Below the pieces are notes generated by a model. That model made no database searches and was not told the origin of the DNA. It was given only the letters and a program-made list of their open reading frames with translations. Below are positions 7,664 to 9,561 of a stretch of 9,561 nt of DNA, piece by piece. Each line of letters starts with the position of its first letter. Within the stretch, counting starts at the first letter, position 1. A program made the position numbers and the translations under genes. Source of the stretch: an uncultured Collinsella sp. (GTDB lineage Bacteria; Actinomycetota; Coriobacteriia; Coriobacteriales; Coriobacteriaceae); assembly GCA_900545875.1 (NCBI GenBank), contig URAQ01000049.1, positions 1-9,561 of the forward strand, read 5' to 3'.

Positions 7664-7720
7664 CTATACGGCTTGCTGTATCTCACTATACTTTGCTGAA
7701 CGTCGCTATACTTTGCTATA
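7664..7720. repeat. Phased CTATA repeats
   Basis: CTATA occurs at 7664, 7686, 7706 and 7716, spaced 22, 20 and 10 bp, close to whole helical turns. Two copies extend to CTATACTTTGCT (7686-7697 and 7706-7717). It lies in the non-coding gap beyond the AlbA-type gene's terminator. Function unknown; it could be a protein-binding array or an insertion-sequence end. Confidence 0.5.
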
Positions 7721-7757
7721 ACTTGACAATAATCGGCCCGTTACCATCCGGGATATA

Positions 7758-7791
7758 ACGGACCCCAAGCCAACGCTGGCTTGGGGTCCGT
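7758..7791 (-). terminator. Terminator of the AlbA-type gene
   Basis: A perfect 15 bp stem (7758-7772 with 7777-7791) closes the loop ACGC. On the minus strand it is followed by TATATCCC and lies 22 bases past the stop. On the plus strand CTTGTACC follows, so neither side has a strong T-run. Position favours the minus strand. Confidence 0.65.
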
Positions 7792-7813
7792 CTTGTACCA
7801 TGGCTCTTTTTGA

Positions 7814-9067
7814 CTATGAGCGCTCGTATTTCGTGGCCCGCCCGGTTCCCTGCCTTACGATTGCATTCCGTTCAAGCAGAGATTCGAGTGCCGCCAACGT
7901 CCGCATGCGGCTCAGCCCCGTCTGTTTTTCAATCTCGCTTCGCGACATAATTCGACCGCCCGACAAGGCTTTGAGAACCTGGACCTCTTCCTCGGACCCT
8001 TCAAGGGCATCGGTAACGGGCAATGTGACGGCCACCATGCCGCCGCGAACATCAAAAATTGGTTGATTGATCGAATCGCGATAGGCACGTCTAATGCGCG
8101 CGATTCCCGTACCAAATTTCTCGATGTAATCCAGCTTTAAGAAGGCCTCTGCAACGATGGGGTTTCTGAGCACGGATATCTGCCCATACAGGTATTGTTC
8201 CGTCGTCAAACCGGCGGGCAGCGATCCAGGAGAGGTCACAACGACGCGATCATCGTACAGGGCAATTTGAACGTTCGCTCGAACGTCCCACGTCCGATGC
8301 ACCAAAGCATTTGCGACAGCTTCGCGAAACGCCTCGAGAGGAATTCGATCGGTTTGGACGCGCTCCATCCCTTCGATACGCTCATAACGGTAGTAGCGTG
8401 CAAACATAGCTACCGCCCTGTCCACCTGCTCAATTGCGGATACATTTGTCGCCGCTTCGCGATCCAAGATCACATCCTCGGTATCACCAAAACGGACGCA
8501 ATCGATGCCCGGAAAATCATTCTTATCCGCCAAAATCGCCGCAGCGTTGGTATAGCCGTCCTTGCCGAGCAAGCGAAGCGTGCGCATAATATCCGACGTT
8601 AGTTCAGAAATGCCGAGATGTTCAACACACTTATGCTCGAGCGTGTGAAAACTCAAGTCCTGGCGAGCCGACGTGAGCGCGTCGAACGTTACGTTGCTGC
8701 CTTCGAGCGTCAGCCTGCCATACTCAAACCGGTCGACCTCCACTGTTGCCGAATCGTTTCGCCTGTAGGCCTTTCCCTTGCTTCGATAGGGTTTGTCCTG
8801 GCCCTCATAAACCGTAAGGATTACGGTCCCGTGTTTCTCATCGGGCTCGAGCGTGTAACGGGGAGCGGGGTCCAAGCTGTCATTAATCATGTTCTCGATG
8901 CGGAGACACTCTGCGACCGGATCCGCAAGGCCGACAGCCACGCCCTCGTCATCAACGCCAAACTCAATCTTGCCCGTCCCGTAGTTTGCATAGGCACTCA
9001 CCGTTTTAAGAAACGTCGGCGTAACGCTTTCCTTATATTCGACTGTAGGGCTCTCTCTAACAACCAT
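7814..9067 (-). CDS. AlbA_2 (Schlafen-like) / GHKL ATPase / winged-helix protein, putative regulator
   Basis: 417 aa, three-part architecture of the COG2865 type. An AlbA_2 nucleic-acid-binding domain (about 5-115) has VEYKES, VSAYANYGTGKIEFGVDDEG and KPYRSKGKAYRRNDSATVE. A central GHKL-like ATP-binding domain (about 240-350) has an N-box REAVANALVHRTW (Glu249, Asn253, His257), then SPGSLPAGL and EKFGTGIARI. A C-terminal winged helix (about 365-417) ends SRSEIEKQTGLSRMRTLAAL. No signal peptide or membrane segment. Family members are annotated as putative transcriptional regulators; some lie in mobile or defence regions. The true role is unknown. A GTG at 9073 is only 2 bases after AGAGG, whereas the ATG at 9067 has AGAGG 8 bases upstream, so ATG is chosen. 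GC is lower than in ligA, htrA and glnA, suggesting transfer. It is monocistronic, with an operator-rich promoter. Confidence 0.9.
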   Translation of the reverse strand: MVVRESPTVEYKESVTPTFLKTVSAYANYGTGKIEFGVDDEGVAVGLADPVAECLRIENMINDSLDPAPRYTLEPDEKHGTVILTVYEGQDKPYRSKGKAYRRNDSATVEVDRFEYGRLTLEGSNVTFDALTSARQDLSFHTLEHKCVEHLGISELTSDIMRTLRLLGKDGYTNAAAILADKNDFPGIDCVRFGDTEDVILDREAATNVSAIEQVDRAVAMFARYYRYERIEGMERVQTDRIPLEAFREAVANALVHRTWDVRANVQIALYDDRVVVTSPGSLPAGLTTEQYLYGQISVLRNPIVAEAFLKLDYIEKFGTGIARIRRAYRDSINQPIFDVRGGMVAVTLPVTDALEGSEEEVQVLKALSGGRIMSRSEIEKQTGLSRMRTLAALESLLERNAIVRQGTGRATKYERS

Positions 9068-9104
9068 ATGCACAACCTCTTCGTTTCGTACTATTCATGA
9101 CCGT

Positions 9105-9164
9105 ATTATAAGACGAAAACCGTTTGCGTACTGATTTATCCAAGACGTAAACGGTTTTCGTCTT
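9105..9164 (-). promoter_or_regulatory. Promoter and large operator of the AlbA-type gene
   Basis: The minus strand has a perfect -10 TATAAT (plus 9105-9110), 37 bases before the ATG. Abutting it is a 20 bp inverted repeat (9110-9129 with 9145-9164), perfect except for one G-T position, with arm AAGACGAAAACCGTTT. AAGACG recurs as a direct repeat at 9110, 9142 and 9182. The -35 is poor and lies within the dyad, so a bound protein would block or recruit polymerase. The gene's own winged helix is a candidate binder. Confidence 0.65.
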
Positions 9165-9266
9165 GATTTGCGTACGGAATTAAGACGCATAATTTCGCTT
9201 TCGTATGGCTCAATATCGGACGCAGACTGTTTTCGCCTGTCAATACATCTGCAATCCAAACGAAAC

Positions 9267-9300
9267 GAGCCCCGAGCTCGCATGAACTCGGGGCTCTTTG
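9267..9300 (+). terminator. Strong hairpin between the AlbA-type promoter and the gene remnant
   Basis: A perfect 10 bp stem GAGCCCCGAG/CTCGGGGCTC (9267-9276 with 9287-9296) closes a 10-base loop and is followed by TTTGTG on the plus strand. On the minus strand GTTTCGTTTGG follows, so it could work either way. No intact plus-strand gene ends here; it directly abuts the remnant. Confidence 0.6.
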
Positions 9301-9316
9301 TGCCGCACATCTATGA

Positions 9317-9523
9317 GAGGAGCAATTCGATGCGTACGAGCGCTACTCCATGAAGCCGCCCTGGGATGGCGGCAACCTCGTCGAAGAGACCATCCGCACT
9401 CACCGTGGCGTGGCCGACGCCATCGCCGCGCGCAATCCCACCGCCGCGCACGACGCGATGTATCTGCACCTGGTGTATAACCGCAACATGATTGCGGAGG
9501 GAGCAGAAGCAAAAGGCATTTAG
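9317..9523 (+). pseudogene. C-terminal remnant of a GntR-family FCD-domain regulator
   Basis: The frame ending at TAG 9521-9523 reads EEQFDAYERYSMKPP, then LVEETIRTHRGVADAIAARN and AAHDAMYLHLVYNRNMI, 68 residues back to an in-frame TGA at 9314. The His-x-x-x-x-x-AI and A-x(4)-HL spacing matches the last helices of FCD domains. It can be lined up with the intact gene at 6595-7287 (THFERYNWLRM, RRQHRRILEAIKRGD, ETHLHL). The winged helix and most of the FCD domain are missing upstream, where a hairpin ends. It is therefore a 5'-deleted gene on the strand opposite to all others. An ATG at 9350 could start a 57-residue product, but it would not bind DNA. Family assignment from short sequence only. 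Confidence 0.7.
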
Positions 9524-9555
9524 GGCCCGACAATAATCTTTCTTTGGCAAAACGC

Positions 9556-9561
9556 AGGAGG
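9556..9561 (+). promoter_or_regulatory. Shine-Dalgarno for a gene beyond the right edge
   Basis: AGGAGG ends the window on the plus strand after the purine-rich AAAACGC, 32 bases past the remnant's stop. It is probably the ribosome site of a plus-strand gene starting just outside. Confidence 0.5.

Noticed and set aside
7664..7720. CRISPR array
   Set aside because: Repeats are only 5-12 bases at unequal spacing, without unique spacers of about 30 bases.
7723..7759. TTGACA ... TATAAC as a plus-strand promoter
   Set aside because: The spacer is 25 bases, far from 17, and a terminator stem begins immediately.
9330..9353. Seven-codon ORF after GAGGAG, with ATGA overlap to the remnant's ATG
   Set aside because: The apparent ribosome site and start derive from codons (EEQFD) of the decayed regulator, so translational coupling is probably accidental.

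Overview
This 9.6 kb chromosomal window looks like a GC-rich gut actinobacterium, most likely a Coriobacteriia of the Collinsella type. That rests on base composition, on actinobacterial-style GlnA and GlnR-like proteins, and on the style of the intergenic terminators and palindromes; no database search was possible. All six intact or edge-truncated genes lie on the minus strand. One broken gene lies on the plus strand at the right edge.

Layout from left to right: (1) the N-terminal 380 residues of NAD+-dependent DNA ligase LigA, cut by the window edge. (2) A 449 bp gap with a 29 bp perfect inverted repeat (an about 200 bp MITE-like element) and the htrA terminator. (3) A membrane-anchored HtrA/DegP-type serine protease with one PDZ domain. 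(4) A 208 bp gap with two hairpins. (5) An OmpR-type orphan response regulator resembling actinobacterial GlnR, 50 bp downstream of (6) a type I glutamine synthetase-family protein in the same orientation, probably one transcript. A GlnR-box-like motif lies just upstream of the glnA promoter region. (7) A LacI-family repressor. (8) A GntR/FadR-type (FCD) repressor. (9) A gap of about 525 bp with an orphan terminator, a nested palindromic element, phased CTATA repeats and the terminator of the next gene. (10) A lower-GC gene encoding an AlbA_2 (Schlafen-like) / GHKL ATPase / winged-helix protein with an elaborate operator-like promoter. (11) A C-terminal remnant of a second GntR/FCD regulator on the plus strand, beginning just after a strong hairpin. 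(12) A Shine-Dalgarno sequence at the very end, for a plus-strand gene outside the window.

The most interesting unit is glnA-glnR. The GlnA homologue keeps the fold signatures, but three of the six canonical metal ligands (E212, E220 and H269 in enterobacterial numbering) are replaced by Ala, Gly and Phe, and the flap glutamate E327 by Asp. It sits next to a phosphorylation-independent-looking GlnR-type regulator. A pseudo-enzyme or altered-specificity GS paired with its own regulator is a plausible undescribed nitrogen-sensing module; this is inference. The right third (about 7.3-9.3 kb) has the marks of an accessory insertion: lower GC, palindromes, an AlbA-type gene of unknown function and a truncated neighbour.
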